This document shows, in pieces, positions 21,321 through 28,603 of a stretch of 28,603 bases of DNA (its first letter is position 1; each line of letters begins with the position of its first letter). The notes beneath the pieces are model-generated. The model worked only from the letters and a program-made list of their open reading frames with translations, did no database searches and was not told the DNA's origin. Source of the stretch: Malikia sp041190985. GTDB taxonomy: Bacteria > Pseudomonadota > Gammaproteobacteria > Burkholderiales > Burkholderiaceae_C. Location: the NCBI GenBank assembly GCA_041190985.1, contig JBEEPT010000063.1, forward strand, positions 1-28,603, written 5' to 3'. Position numbers and translations under genes: made by a program.

Positions 21321-21683
21321 GTGCAGGCCGACAACCCGCTGCTGACCCCGGAGCAAGCCGACGCGAAGGATCGCGATGCGCTGGACTGGGTCGTCGGCGA
21401 TGCGCGCGGACGCCGCGTGCTGCGCGCCGTGCTGCGGTGGGCCGGCATCGAGGAGACCGGGGCGACCGAGGGCATCGAACGGATGGCCTTCGACGCCGGC
21501 CGCCGCATGGTGGGCGGCATGCTGCGCGCGCAGCTGCGCAAGCACGCCCCCGAGGGATGGGTCGCCATGGAAGCCGAGCACGTGCAGGAGCTGGCGCTCC
21601 AGGTCGCGCACGAAGCCAGGGAAGAGGAGCGCAAGCGGGCTGCGCAGGGAACGCCCGCACCGACCGAGGACCCGTTCCGATGA
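21321..21683 (+). CDS. Bbp19-like phage protein
   Basis: 120 residues; GTG at 21321 chosen because the ORF upstream runs through the palindrome. Residues 15-75 (D-A-L-D-W-V-V-G-D-A-R-G-R-R-V-L-R-A-V-L-R-W-A-G-I, then F-D-A-G-R-R-M-V-G-G-M-L-R-A-Q-L) match the Bbp19-like domain: a G-R-R-F-L helix and an E-G-R-R-x-V-G-x-x-L helix. Family members lie next to portal, scaffold and capsid genes in BPP-1-like phages; function unknown. Followed directly by the scaffold gene (ATGA). Confidence 0.7.
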   Translation: MQADNPLLTPEQADAKDRDALDWVVGDARGRRVLRAVLRWAGIEETGATEGIERMAFDAGRRMVGGMLRAQLRKHAPEGWVAMEAEHVQELALQVAHEAREEERKRAAQGTPAPTEDPFR

Positions 21684-22525
21684 GTGCCGTTCCGCCTCCC
21701 GCGACCCCGAAGCCCGCCGCCCCTGCCGCGGCTCCGAAGGCTGCCGCCGCAGCCCCGGCCCCTGCTGCCCCGGTCAAGCCGGCGGCGCCCGCGCCCGCCC
21801 CTGCCGAGCCGAAGAAGGCCGCAGCCCCGGCTCCGGCCGCGCCGGCTGCCCCGAAGGCCCCAGCTGCGCCCAAGGCTGCCGATGCGCCGGCGGTGCCGCA
21901 GCTCGGCGACGCCGAGCCCGACGAGACGGCCGTGCCCCAGCTCGGCGACGCCGAGCCCGAGGGCGACGCCGAGCCGGCCCCGGCCGAAGGCGACGCGCCG
22001 GCCGACGCGGACGCGGATCCGGCGGAGGGCGAGGACGCCGACAAGCCGATCGACTACCAGTTCGAGGCGCCCGAGGGCACGACCCTGCGGGAGCCTGTTG
22101 CCGACGCATTCAAGCAGGTGCTGCAGAAGCACCGCGTCGCCCCCGAGGTCGCGAACGACATCCTGCAGGCGATGCTGCCCGCACTGAAGGCCGACACCGA
22201 GGCCCAGTGGAAGGAGCAGGTCGACACGCAGGCCGCGGAGTGGCGCACGCAGCTGCAGGAGCGCCACGGCGACCGCCTGGGCGACGTGATGCGCCTGGCC
22301 AATCGGGCGCTGCTCAAGGGAGCCACGCCCGAACTCACCACCTTCCTCCGGAACAGCGCCCTCGCCGCTCACCCGGACTTCATCGACCTGCTCGCCTACT
22401 TCGGGCAGCGGGTCAGCAACGATCGCTCCGTGCGGAAGACGGAGCCCAGTCCGAAGCAGTCGCTCGACCCGATCGAGGCGGCCGCCGCGGAATACGAGAC
22501 GAACGCCAAGAAGCGAGGGCAATGA
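21680..22525 (+). CDS. Capsid scaffolding/assembly protein
   Basis: 281 residues. The first about 115 residues are almost all Ala/Pro/Lys, then Asp/Glu, including a direct repeat of A-V-P-Q-L-G-D-A-E-P. The conserved part starts at D-Y-Q-F-E-A-P-E-G-T-T-L and runs through helices (W-K-E-Q-V-D-T-Q-A-A-E-W-R, then G-D-V-M-R-L-A-N-R-A-L-L-K-G-A-T-P-E-L) to L-A-A-H-P-D-F-I-D-L-L-A-Y-F-G. This arrangement, directly before the major capsid gene, is typical of podovirus scaffolds. It guides shell assembly and is absent from mature heads. Confidence 0.82.
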   Translation: MSAVPPPATPKPAAPAAAPKAAAAAPAPAAPVKPAAPAPAPAEPKKAAAPAPAAPAAPKAPAAPKAADAPAVPQLGDAEPDETAVPQLGDAEPEGDAEPAPAEGDAPADADADPAEGEDADKPIDYQFEAPEGTTLREPVADAFKQVLQKHRVAPEVANDILQAMLPALKADTEAQWKEQVDTQAAEWRTQLQERHGDRLGDVMRLANRALLKGATPELTTFLRNSALAAHPDFIDLLAYFGQRVSNDRSVRKTEPSPKQSLDPIEAAAAEYETNAKKRGQ

Positions 22526-22528
22526 CCG

Positions 22529-23533
22529 ATGGCAGCGATCAGCAGCACGCGCAAGAACCTGGTCGAGTGGAGCCAGCACTTCCACCGCGGCAAGGTGCTC
22601 CCCGAAATCGCCATGCTGGCCCAGGAGAACCAGGCCGTCATGGACATCCCGTGGGTCCAGTGCAACGACGGCACGACCCACATCTTCAGCGTGCAGACCG
22701 CGTTGCCGACCGTCTCCAAGACGATGTACGGCGAGGGCACGCCGGAGTCGAAGAGCCAGAAGGCGCAGCTCCGCGAGACCGCGACGATGCTGACCGGCTT
22801 CTCGACGGTCGACGCCGACCAGGCCGAGATCGGCGGCGCTGAAGGTCAGCTGCGCGCGATGGAAGACGCCAACTTCGCAGAGGCCCTCAAGCAGGCCTGG
22901 GCGCAGATGATGTTCTACGGCAACCGCGGCACGAACGTCCGCGACGTCTACGGCTTCCAGCAGCTGTTCAACTCGACCTCGGGCGTCAAGGCGAAGAACG
23001 TCATCAGCTGCGGCGGCGCGACCGCCAACGCGCAGACCTCGGCCTACCTGGTCAACTGGGGCCCGGACGTCTACGGGATCTTCCCGGAGGGCACGACCGC
23101 CGGCTACGTCAAGGAGGACCTGGGCAAGCAGGTCAAGACGCTGGCCAACGGCAACCAGCAGGTCGTGCTGCAGACCAAGCACAAGTGGAACGTCGGGCTC
23201 GTCGTCGAGGCGTGGCCGAGCGTCGTGCGCATCTGCAACATCGACGTGGCGCACGCCAAGGCGCTGAGCAACAACCAGACGGCGAGCTCGGCCCTCAACA
23301 TCCTGCACCAGATCATCCTGGCGCGGCTGCGCATCCGTCGGCCGGGCAAGAAGGTGCTCTACGTCGGCGACACGGTCTACGCGCTGATCATGCGCCTGGG
23401 CCTGGCGATGAGCGGCGGCGTCTTCTCGATCGTCAAGGCCGCGACGCAGTTCGGCAGCTTCGAGCAGCTGCAGATGTACGACATCCCGATCCGCCGGGTC
23501 GACCAGATCCTCGAGACCGAGGCCGTCGTCTGA
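22529..23533 (+). CDS. Major capsid protein
   Basis: 334 residues. The pattern L-P-E-I-A-M-L-A-Q-E-N-Q-A-V-M-D, V-Q-T-A-L-P-T-V-S-K-T, A-E-I-G-G-A-E-G-Q-L-R-A-M-E and M-M-F-Y-G-N-R-G-T-N fits the HK97-fold capsid family of BPP-1-like podoviruses, where the capsid is about 330 residues. Starts three bases after the scaffold stop, so both are one unit. No protease domain or N-terminal delta domain is evident. Confidence 0.9.
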   Translation: MAAISSTRKNLVEWSQHFHRGKVLPEIAMLAQENQAVMDIPWVQCNDGTTHIFSVQTALPTVSKTMYGEGTPESKSQKAQLRETATMLTGFSTVDADQAEIGGAEGQLRAMEDANFAEALKQAWAQMMFYGNRGTNVRDVYGFQQLFNSTSGVKAKNVISCGGATANAQTSAYLVNWGPDVYGIFPEGTTAGYVKEDLGKQVKTLANGNQQVVLQTKHKWNVGLVVEAWPSVVRICNIDVAHAKALSNNQTASSALNILHQIILARLRIRRPGKKVLYVGDTVYALIMRLGLAMSGGVFSIVKAATQFGSFEQLQMYDIPIRRVDQILETEAVV

Positions 23534-23534
23534 T

Positions 23535-23551
23535 CGGCGCCACTGGCGCCG
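23535..23551 (+). terminator. GC-rich hairpin right after the major capsid stop
   Basis: CGGCGCC, loop ACT, GGCGCCG: a perfect 7-bp stem beginning two bases after the TGA. There is no T tract. It may stabilise the abundant capsid message or partly terminate it. Confidence 0.5.
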
Positions 23552-23628
23552 CCGACACAGGCGATGCGGGGGCCGCCTGACCTGGTGCCCCCGAGCGAAG
23601 CGAACGAACCCACTGACTCGAGGAACAC

Positions 23629-24069
23629 ATGAGCGCGGACATGACCTTGCAGTTCTGCTCGGCGCAGAACCTCTTCGGCAACGGCACCACGGTTCAGTCG
23701 ACCGACTGGATCGACATGAAGGTGGCGCAGGACAACGGCGGCGGCAGCTCGCTGGAGCTCGAGGTCCTGGTGACGACGGCGTTCACCGGCGGCACCGGCG
23801 CGGTGTTCGTCATCCAGGCCGTCGACAGCTCGGGCGGCAGCGCCCTCGCCGTCTCCAACTCGGTGACGATCCCGGTGGCCTCGCTCACCGTGGGGTCGAT
23901 CCACCACGTCAAGCTGTCGGACCTGGCCGCGTTGCCGGGGTCGACCCTGACGCACCTGCGGTTCGCTGTGTTCAACAGCGGCAACAACACGGCGGGCGCT
24001 TGCACCGCGCACCTGGTGCCCGCGGGCGCCTCCACCCGCCCGGCCAAGGCCTACCCGGCCGGTTTCTGA
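23629..24069 (+). CDS. Capsid cement (decoration) protein, Bbp16-like
   Basis: 146 residues; GAGGAA lies seven bases before the ATG. A beta-rich sequence: M-T-L-Q-F-C-S-A-Q at the start, S-L-E-L-E-V-L-V-T-T-A-F near residue 40, and L-T-H-L-R-F-A-V-F-N-S at 110. This matches Bbp16-type cement proteins, which bind outside the capsid next to the major capsid gene. A second, diverged gene of the same kind follows. Confidence 0.7.
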   Translation: MSADMTLQFCSAQNLFGNGTTVQSTDWIDMKVAQDNGGGSSLELEVLVTTAFTGGTGAVFVIQAVDSSGGSALAVSNSVTIPVASLTVGSIHHVKLSDLAALPGSTLTHLRFAVFNSGNNTAGACTAHLVPAGASTRPAKAYPAGF

Positions 24070-24082
24070 GGAGGACCCTGCC

Positions 24083-24589
24083 ATGCTCGACGCGACGCTT
24101 TTCTTCGCCCAGAACCAGCGCCCGACGCTGTTCGTGTTGCCGACGTGGCAGGTCGCGACCTTCCCGCTGGCCGCTTCGCCGAACTACCTCGACCTGCAGG
24201 CGGTCATCGACCTGGCGCGGTCGGGTCCGGTGTACGCGAACTTCCGCGTCGCCAGCGCCTTCAACGCCTCGGCCGACAACCTGTGGCGCTTCGCGATCTT
24301 CGTCGCGAGCGACACGGCGTTCGTCGAGGTGGTGACGAACCCGACGTGCATCGTGGCGCAGGGCCACGACACGAACGCCGCCGGCATGAACACCGTCGGC
24401 ACGATCATCCAGGTGGTCATGCCGCCGCTGTCGGACCTGACCAGGCTGGCCGGTGACGGCCGCCGGTATCTGGCCCTCGGCGTCGTGGCGCTGATCCCGA
24501 CCGCCGACTTCACGCAGGGCGGCATCGACGCCTTCCTGTCCGACAAGCCCCTGCCGACCCGTCCGTATGCGGGCGCCGCCGGCTGGTGA
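24083..24589 (+). CDS. Second Bbp16-like cement protein
   Basis: 168 residues with ribosome binding site GAGGAGG. The N-terminus M-L-D-A-T-L-F-F-A-Q-N-Q-R-P-T resembles both the Bbp16 family start and the preceding protein's start. Later parts (Y-A-N-F-R-V-A-S-A-F-N, Y-L-A-L-G-V-V-A-L-I-P) are beta strands in similar places. A gene duplication followed by divergence is likely. Confidence 0.65.
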   Translation: MLDATLFFAQNQRPTLFVLPTWQVATFPLAASPNYLDLQAVIDLARSGPVYANFRVASAFNASADNLWRFAIFVASDTAFVEVVTNPTCIVAQGHDTNAAGMNTVGTIIQVVMPPLSDLTRLAGDGRRYLALGVVALIPTADFTQGGIDAFLSDKPLPTRPYAGAAGW

Positions 24590-24620
24590 CCCAACGCCAC
24601 GACCCTCCTCAGGTCCAACC

Positions 24621-24902
24621 ATGAAAATCCGCGCACTGCAGACTGCCCAGATCAACCTGCCCCAGGTCGGCCAGCCGTACGATCCCAACCACCGGGGCGG
24701 CGTGCTGCTGGTCAACGGCCCGACCCTCAGCGACGACGGCACCGTGCTGGTGCCTGGCCAGACCGTCGAGGTGCCCGACGACTTCGTCGTGAACCGAGAC
24801 GTGTGGGAGGTCGTGACGCCGCCGGCGAAGGGCGGAGTGCGCTGGTTCGCGGCGAAGGGCGAGAAGACCGACGAGCAGAAGCCCGCAGCTGCCGGCGCCT
24901 GA
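24621..24902 (+). CDS. Small hypothetical virion-region protein
   Basis: 93 residues from the ATG at 24621. Beta-rich N-terminus (K-I-R-A-L-Q-T-A-Q-I-N-L-P-Q-V-G), a V-P-G-Q-T-V-E-V-P-D-D motif, and a Lys/Ala-rich end. Lies between the cement genes and the tail gene; a minor head or tail component is plausible. Not recognised. Confidence 0.6.
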   Translation: MKIRALQTAQINLPQVGQPYDPNHRGGVLLVNGPTLSDDGTVLVPGQTVEVPDDFVVNRDVWEVVTPPAKGGVRWFAAKGEKTDEQKPAAAGA

Positions 24903-24932
24903 CCCTGGCGCCGAGGGGGCGCAACCAACCAG

Positions 24933-27900
24933 ATGCGAGCCGTTCTCGATCACCTCACGGCCAACGACGAGATCGGACTCGTCGGGTTTGGCCAGTCGAA
25001 CCGCCTGCCGAACGGCGACCGCGATGCCGAGGGCTTCATCCAGGCGCCGCACCTGAAGCTGCGCGCGCCCGGCATGGACCTGACCATTGCCGCGATCGTG
25101 TCGGCCACGGGCGGCGTGCACGGCGCCGCCGGCACGCAATCGGTCGTGTCGGTGGGGGAGGCCCTGACGACGAGCGACTGGGTGAACGGCGAGCTGCGCC
25201 TGGTGCAGCACGAGTTCCAGGACAGCGTCGCCAGCTCGCTGCGCCGCGGCCACGCCAAGGTGCTGGCCAACGCGGCGATCAACACGGCCGCCACCGGTGG
25301 CCTGCTGATCTTCGACACGGCGACCAACACCGTCATCTGGCCGTCGCACGGCCGCCGCAACGGCGCGCAGGTGACGTTCGCGACGACGGGCACGCTGCCG
25401 GGCCTCACCGCCGGCGCGGTCTACTACGTGCGCGACGTCACCGACAGCACGTTCAAGCTGGCGGCCTCGCCCTACGGCTCCGTGGTCGTGCTGGCCGGCG
25501 GCAGCGGCACACACACCATCACCGGCCGGGCGTTCCTGCTGGTCGAGTGGCAGTCGGAGTTCCAGGCGCCGACCGCGGGCGTCACCTTCAGCATCGCCAC
25601 GCCCGGCGTCGTCAACCACACCGCGCACGACCTGCCCGAGGGCTCGACGGTGTCGTTCGACGTGAACGTGCCGCCCGAGCTGACGGCGGGCGTGAAGTAC
25701 TTCGTCGTCGACCCGACCACGAACGCCTACAACGTCTCGGCCACGCTCGGCGGCGCCGCGATCAACTTCAGCGGCGCCGGCGGTGCTGCCACCGCGACGC
25801 CGGACACGATGGCGTTCGTCGCCGGCTACGTGCACCTGCACGACCGGTTCAACAGCTACGACAACGTCCACGTCGTCACGCCGTACCAGCCGATCGAGCC
25901 CGGCGACTACCCGGCCGGCACGCCGGTTGTGCCCGGCTTCACGCTGCAGGCCGACGTCACCAGCTACGCCGACGCCGCCGTCGTGCTGCCGTTCGCCTGG
26001 AACGAGGGCATCGACGGCTACGGCGCCGCGGGCACCGCCACCGTCTCGGGCCTCGTCGTCACCCTGCAGGGCGGCCTGACGATCCAGAACAAGCTGTTCG
26101 CCGGCGGCTTCGTGCGCGTCGGCGGCGCCAAGGGCAAGGTCGCGAGCAACACCACGACCACGGTGACCGTCGAGTCGTGGACGCCGACGGCTGGCCCGGG
26201 TGCCGGCACGCTGCCGTTCCACGTGCACCTGCCGCACTGGCGCAACAACCCGCACCACCACACCGCCGGCGAGGGGTTCCTCTACCCGTCGGGCAACAGC
26301 CAGCCGGGCGCGAACAACCTGTCGAGCAACGGCATCGCCTACAGTCGGCCGCGCGGGCGACTGACCAGCGCCTACGTCTCGCGATCGCTGGTGTCGGCCA
26401 GCGTCGGCACCGCGATCAACGCGACCGGCATCGCCAAGCTGACCACGACGGGCAGCGGCCAGCTCACCTGCAGCATCGTGTCGGGCAAGCTGCGCATCCA
26501 GCGGGCCACGAACACCAACGACCCGGCCACCGGCCTGATCCAGTTCGAGCACCTGGTGCGCGTCGGCAGCATCGTCGGGTTCGTGGGCATGAACCAGACG
26601 CCAGGCATCGACACGTTCTGGCGCGTGGTGGGGCTGCAGCACGCCACCGCGGCCGCCGGCAGCTGGATCGACTGCGACGTGGTCGAGGGCGTGATCGGTT
26701 CCGTGCCGGGCGCTGTGGCGGGCACCGTGCCGTCGGGTGCGGTCATCACCCGCATGACCTGGCAGCCGGTGCACAAGTTCGGGGCGCTGATCGAGACCGC
26801 CTGGCGCATGGCGACCGCACTCGGCCGCCGCCTCGTCGTGGCGCACCTCGGCATCACCGCCGCCGGCCAGGTGCTCGCGCTCGGCAACAACCAGCAGGGC
26901 TACCAGGGCAAGCTCGGGTGGTGGGACGACGACGAATGCCTCGACTGGACGCCGAGCAACCCCAGCGGCTGCGCCGCCCGGCTGCAGCGCCTGGTCGAGT
27001 TCATCGCCCCGCGCGCGGTCAAGGCAACGTTCGGCACGTCGAAGACCTGGCGCGTGCTGGCCATCGACGGCTGGCAGGCGGAGACCGATTCGACGACGGT
27101 GGCGGGCCGCGAGCTGGCGCGCCGGTCGATCCCGACCTTCGTGTCGTGGCTGCGCTCGCTGATCAGCACGGCCGGCCTGTCGCCGTATCCGGCCGACGCG
27201 AAGATCCCGGTGCAGTGGGCCCAGATCACCAACATCCCGTGGGAGATCGCTGGGCTCGGCGGCGACGTCGACGGCGCCGTCAACGCGGCCATCACCCGCA
27301 TGGCGCAGTTCGACGGGTTCGCGGCATCGGTCGACCCCGACGTGCTCGGCAGCCCGAAGCTGGCGGACACGCTCCACTTCAACGGCGTGGGCGAGGCGCT
27401 GAACGGCAAGGCGGCCGCCGAGGCGCTGCTGCCGCTGATCGACTTCGCGTTCCAGTTCCGCCTGGGCCCGGACGCGATCGCGCTCGCCAACGACGCGCTG
27501 ACCCTACTGGGGGAGCCGGCCAACGTCACCGCCCTCGAGCCGCCGAACGCGACCACGCAGGCGCGGCTGTGCGCGCAGTTCATGCACCAGGCGCGAGCGA
27601 GCGTGCTGCAGGCCCACCCGTGGACGTTCGCGACGCGGCGGGTCGTCGCGGTCGAGGTCGAGAACACCGTCACCAGCTGGCTCTACGCCTACGCCGTGCC
27701 GGCAGACTGCCTGCACCCGCTGTCGGTGCTGCCGGCGGACGCCACCGATGACCTGCAGATCCGGTCGGCGACCTACGACCCGACGGGGCGGTATCCGCTC
27801 GCCCAGGGGCCGCTGGCGCCCGCCAGCCAGCCGTTCACGATCGAGACCGACCAGGAAGGCCACCGGGTGCTCCGGACGAACCTGGAGGCAGCGGCGCTGA

Positions 27901-28133
27901 TCTACACGGCCCGCAACGTGCCGTTCGAGCTGTGGGATCCGCTGGTGCGCCAGGCGTGCGCCTACCGGCTCGCCTACCTGATGGCCGGCGCGATCCTGAA
28001 GGGCAAGACGGGGGCGGCGATGGCGCAGCAGATGCTGCAGATGAGCGCCGCGCTGATGCAGCAGGCGGCAGCGGTCAACGCCAACTACCAGCGGGACGCG
28101 CGCCCGGTGCGGAAGGCTGACTGGCTGCCATGA
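24933..28133 (+). CDS. Fusion: sialate-esterase-like (SGNH) protein with tail tubular A/adaptor domain
   Basis: 1066 residues in one open frame. Residues 13-23 (E-I-G-L-V-G-F-G-Q-S-N) carry the nucleophile Ser22 of an SGNH/CE6-like esterase; Q-A-E-T-D (715-719) resembles its Q-G-E-S-D block, and D-T-L-H (812-815) its Asp/His pair. Two roughly 80-residue beta units (about 110-190 and 205-290), of the kind repeated in phage tail proteins, interrupt the esterase. From about residue 845 (A-N-D-A-L-T-L-L-G-E-P, H-P-W-T-F-A-T-R-R, V-P-A-D-C-L) the sequence is a tail tubular A/adaptor that normally stands alone (about 200 residues) and docks on the portal. No stop separates the two. The esterase could trim acetyl groups from host surface sugars. 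Confidence 0.75.
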   Translation: MRAVLDHLTANDEIGLVGFGQSNRLPNGDRDAEGFIQAPHLKLRAPGMDLTIAAIVSATGGVHGAAGTQSVVSVGEALTTSDWVNGELRLVQHEFQDSVASSLRRGHAKVLANAAINTAATGGLLIFDTATNTVIWPSHGRRNGAQVTFATTGTLPGLTAGAVYYVRDVTDSTFKLAASPYGSVVVLAGGSGTHTITGRAFLLVEWQSEFQAPTAGVTFSIATPGVVNHTAHDLPEGSTVSFDVNVPPELTAGVKYFVVDPTTNAYNVSATLGGAAINFSGAGGAATATPDTMAFVAGYVHLHDRFNSYDNVHVVTPYQPIEPGDYPAGTPVVPGFTLQADVTSYADAAVVLPFAWNEGIDGYGAAGTATVSGLVVTLQGGLTIQNKLFAGGFVRVGGAKGKVASNTTTTVTVESWTPTAGPGAGTLPFHVHLPHWRNNPHHHTAGEGFLYPSGNSQPGANNLSSNGIAYSRPRGRLTSAYVSRSLVSASVGTAINATGIAKLTTTGSGQLTCSIVSGKLRIQRATNTNDPATGLIQFEHLVRVGSIVGFVGMNQTPGIDTFWRVVGLQHATAAAGSWIDCDVVEGVIGSVPGAVAGTVPSGAVITRMTWQPVHKFGALIETAWRMATALGRRLVVAHLGITAAGQVLALGNNQQGYQGKLGWWDDDECLDWTPSNPSGCAARLQRLVEFIAPRAVKATFGTSKTWRVLAIDGWQAETDSTTVAGRELARRSIPTFVSWLRSLISTAGLSPYPADAKIPVQWAQITNIPWEIAGLGGDVDGAVNAAITRMAQFDGFAASVDPDVLGSPKLADTLHFNGVGEALNGKAAAEALLPLIDFAFQFRLGPDAIALANDALTLLGEPANVTALEPPNATTQARLCAQFMHQARASVLQAHPWTFATRRVVAVEVENTVTSWLYAYAVPADCLHPLSVLPADATDDLQIRSATYDPTGRYPLAQGPLAPASQPFTIETDQEGHRVLRTNLEAAALIYTARNVPFELWDPLVRQACAYRLAYLMAGAILKGKTGAAMAQQMLQMSAALMQQAAAVNANYQRDARPVRKADWLP

Positions 28134-28603
28134 CGACGATGCGCACCGCTCCCCAGTCGTTCGTTGGCGGCGAGCTGTCCAGCCGGATGTTCGGCCGGCC
28201 CGACGACCCGAAGTACGCGCAGGGCGCGGCGCGGCTGCGCAACCTGCTGGTCGAGCCGAGCGGCACCGCCCGGCGCCGACCCGGCTCGCAGTTCGTGCGG
28301 TCGACGCGCAACCCGAACGCCCGGGCCCGCCTGATCCCGTTCGGCCTCGGCGGCGGCCAGACCGTCCAGGTCGAGATCGGCCTGCGCCAGGAGTATCCCG
28401 GCAGCTCGACGGTGCCCGCCTACGTGCGCCTGCACACCCGCGGCGCCACGGTGCTCTACGGCCTCGCCTGGAGCGCGGCCACGGCCTACGTCGTCGGCGA
28501 CCAGGTCTTGCAGGGCGGCCAGCTCTACCGCTGCCGCCTGGCGCACACGAACCAGACCCCGCCGAACGCCACCTACTGGGAGACGCTGGAGTGGGTGCAG
28601 GAC
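28130..28603 (+). CDS. Tail tubular B/nozzle-like protein (3' truncated by window)
   Basis: The first 158 residues are visible. The N-terminus (A-P-Q-S-F-V-G-G-E-L-S-S-R-M-F-G-R, then R-N-L-L-V-E-P-S-G-T-A-R-R-R-P-G-S-Q-F-V) is characteristic of podovirus tail tube/nozzle proteins. Residues about 115-150 (A-Y-V-V-G-D-Q-V, G-G-Q-L-Y-R-C, Y-W-E) form a small carbohydrate-binding-type insert like chitin-binding modules. The start overlaps the previous stop (ATGA). It continues past the window. Confidence 0.8.
   Translation, partial: MTTMRTAPQSFVGGELSSRMFGRPDDPKYAQGAARLRNLLVEPSGTARRRPGSQFVRSTRNPNARARLIPFGLGGGQTVQVEIGLRQEYPGSSTVPAYVRLHTRGATVLYGLAWSAATAYVVGDQVLQGGQLYRCRLAHTNQTPPNATYWETLEWVQD

Noticed and set aside
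24609..27377. 922-residue open frame on the minus strand
   Set aside because: It is antisense to the tail gene, Arg/His/Gly-rich with no motifs; such shadows are expected in GC-rich genes. Other long minus-strand frames were rejected likewise.
27462..28133. Separate start for the tail tubular A domain
   Set aside because: No ATG/GTG with a ribosome binding site at the domain boundary and no upstream stop, so a fusion is reported instead.
28130..28603. Diversity-generating retroelement as in BPP-1
   Set aside because: No reverse transcriptase, template or variable repeat was seen in this window; it could only lie beyond it.

Overview
The window is a GC-rich (very high G/C at third codon positions) stretch of a temperate, short-tailed (podovirus-like) bacteriophage or prophage. 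Every gene I accept is on the + strand. Genes are packed tail to head, mostly with ATGA, GTGA or TGATG start/stop overlaps, which is typical of phage operons with translational coupling. The capsid genes resemble those of the Bordetella BPP-1 group (Bbp19-like protein, scaffold, HK97-type capsid, Bbp16-like cement proteins). The host cannot be named from sequence; a lipoprotein and a Sec-type signal peptide suggest a GC-rich diderm bacterium.

Layout. 1-1154: the acidic C-terminus of an upstream gene, a low-complexity D/A-repeat ORF, a small hypothetical protein and an ASCH-domain protein. 1155-1494: the only gap over 300 bases without a convincing gene; it is full of hairpins, including a segment that can pair with either of two partners. 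1495-4441: two small proteins (one a zinc ribbon), an excisionase-like HTH protein and a tyrosine integrase whose 3' coding region holds a tRNA-3'-end-like sequence (candidate attP) flanked by two near-identical 20-bp direct repeats. 4438-8853: early and replication genes, including a J-domain protein, a two-gene RdgC-like pair, and a DUF1376-like replication protein containing an iteron-like array in its coding sequence. 8846-13382: accessory genes: a large secreted protein of unknown function, a cytosine-5 DNA methyltransferase overlapped for about 770 bases by a second recognisable reading frame, a DUF3307-like membrane protein, a RusA-like resolvase and a protein ending in an Acb2/Tad1-like anti-CBASS/anti-Thoeris domain.

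13440-28603: packaging and virion genes: terminase small and large subunits, a GNAT acetyltransferase, the portal (head-to-tail connector), a large probable structural protein, membrane/lipoprotein genes that may be spanins or holins, Bbp19-like protein, scaffold, major capsid, two cement proteins, a 1066-residue protein that joins an SGNH/sialate-esterase-like domain to a tail tubular A (adaptor) domain, and the start of a tail tubular B/nozzle-like gene cut by the window end.

Three late gene groups begin at inverted repeats built from TGCAC/GTGCA: nested hairpins before terminase (13394-13424), an 18-bp palindrome before the portal group (16587-16604), and the same 14-bp palindrome before the capsid group (21306-21319). 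I read these as candidate late-gene control sites. No endolysin, RNA polymerase, repressor, tRNA or CRISPR array was recognised inside the window.
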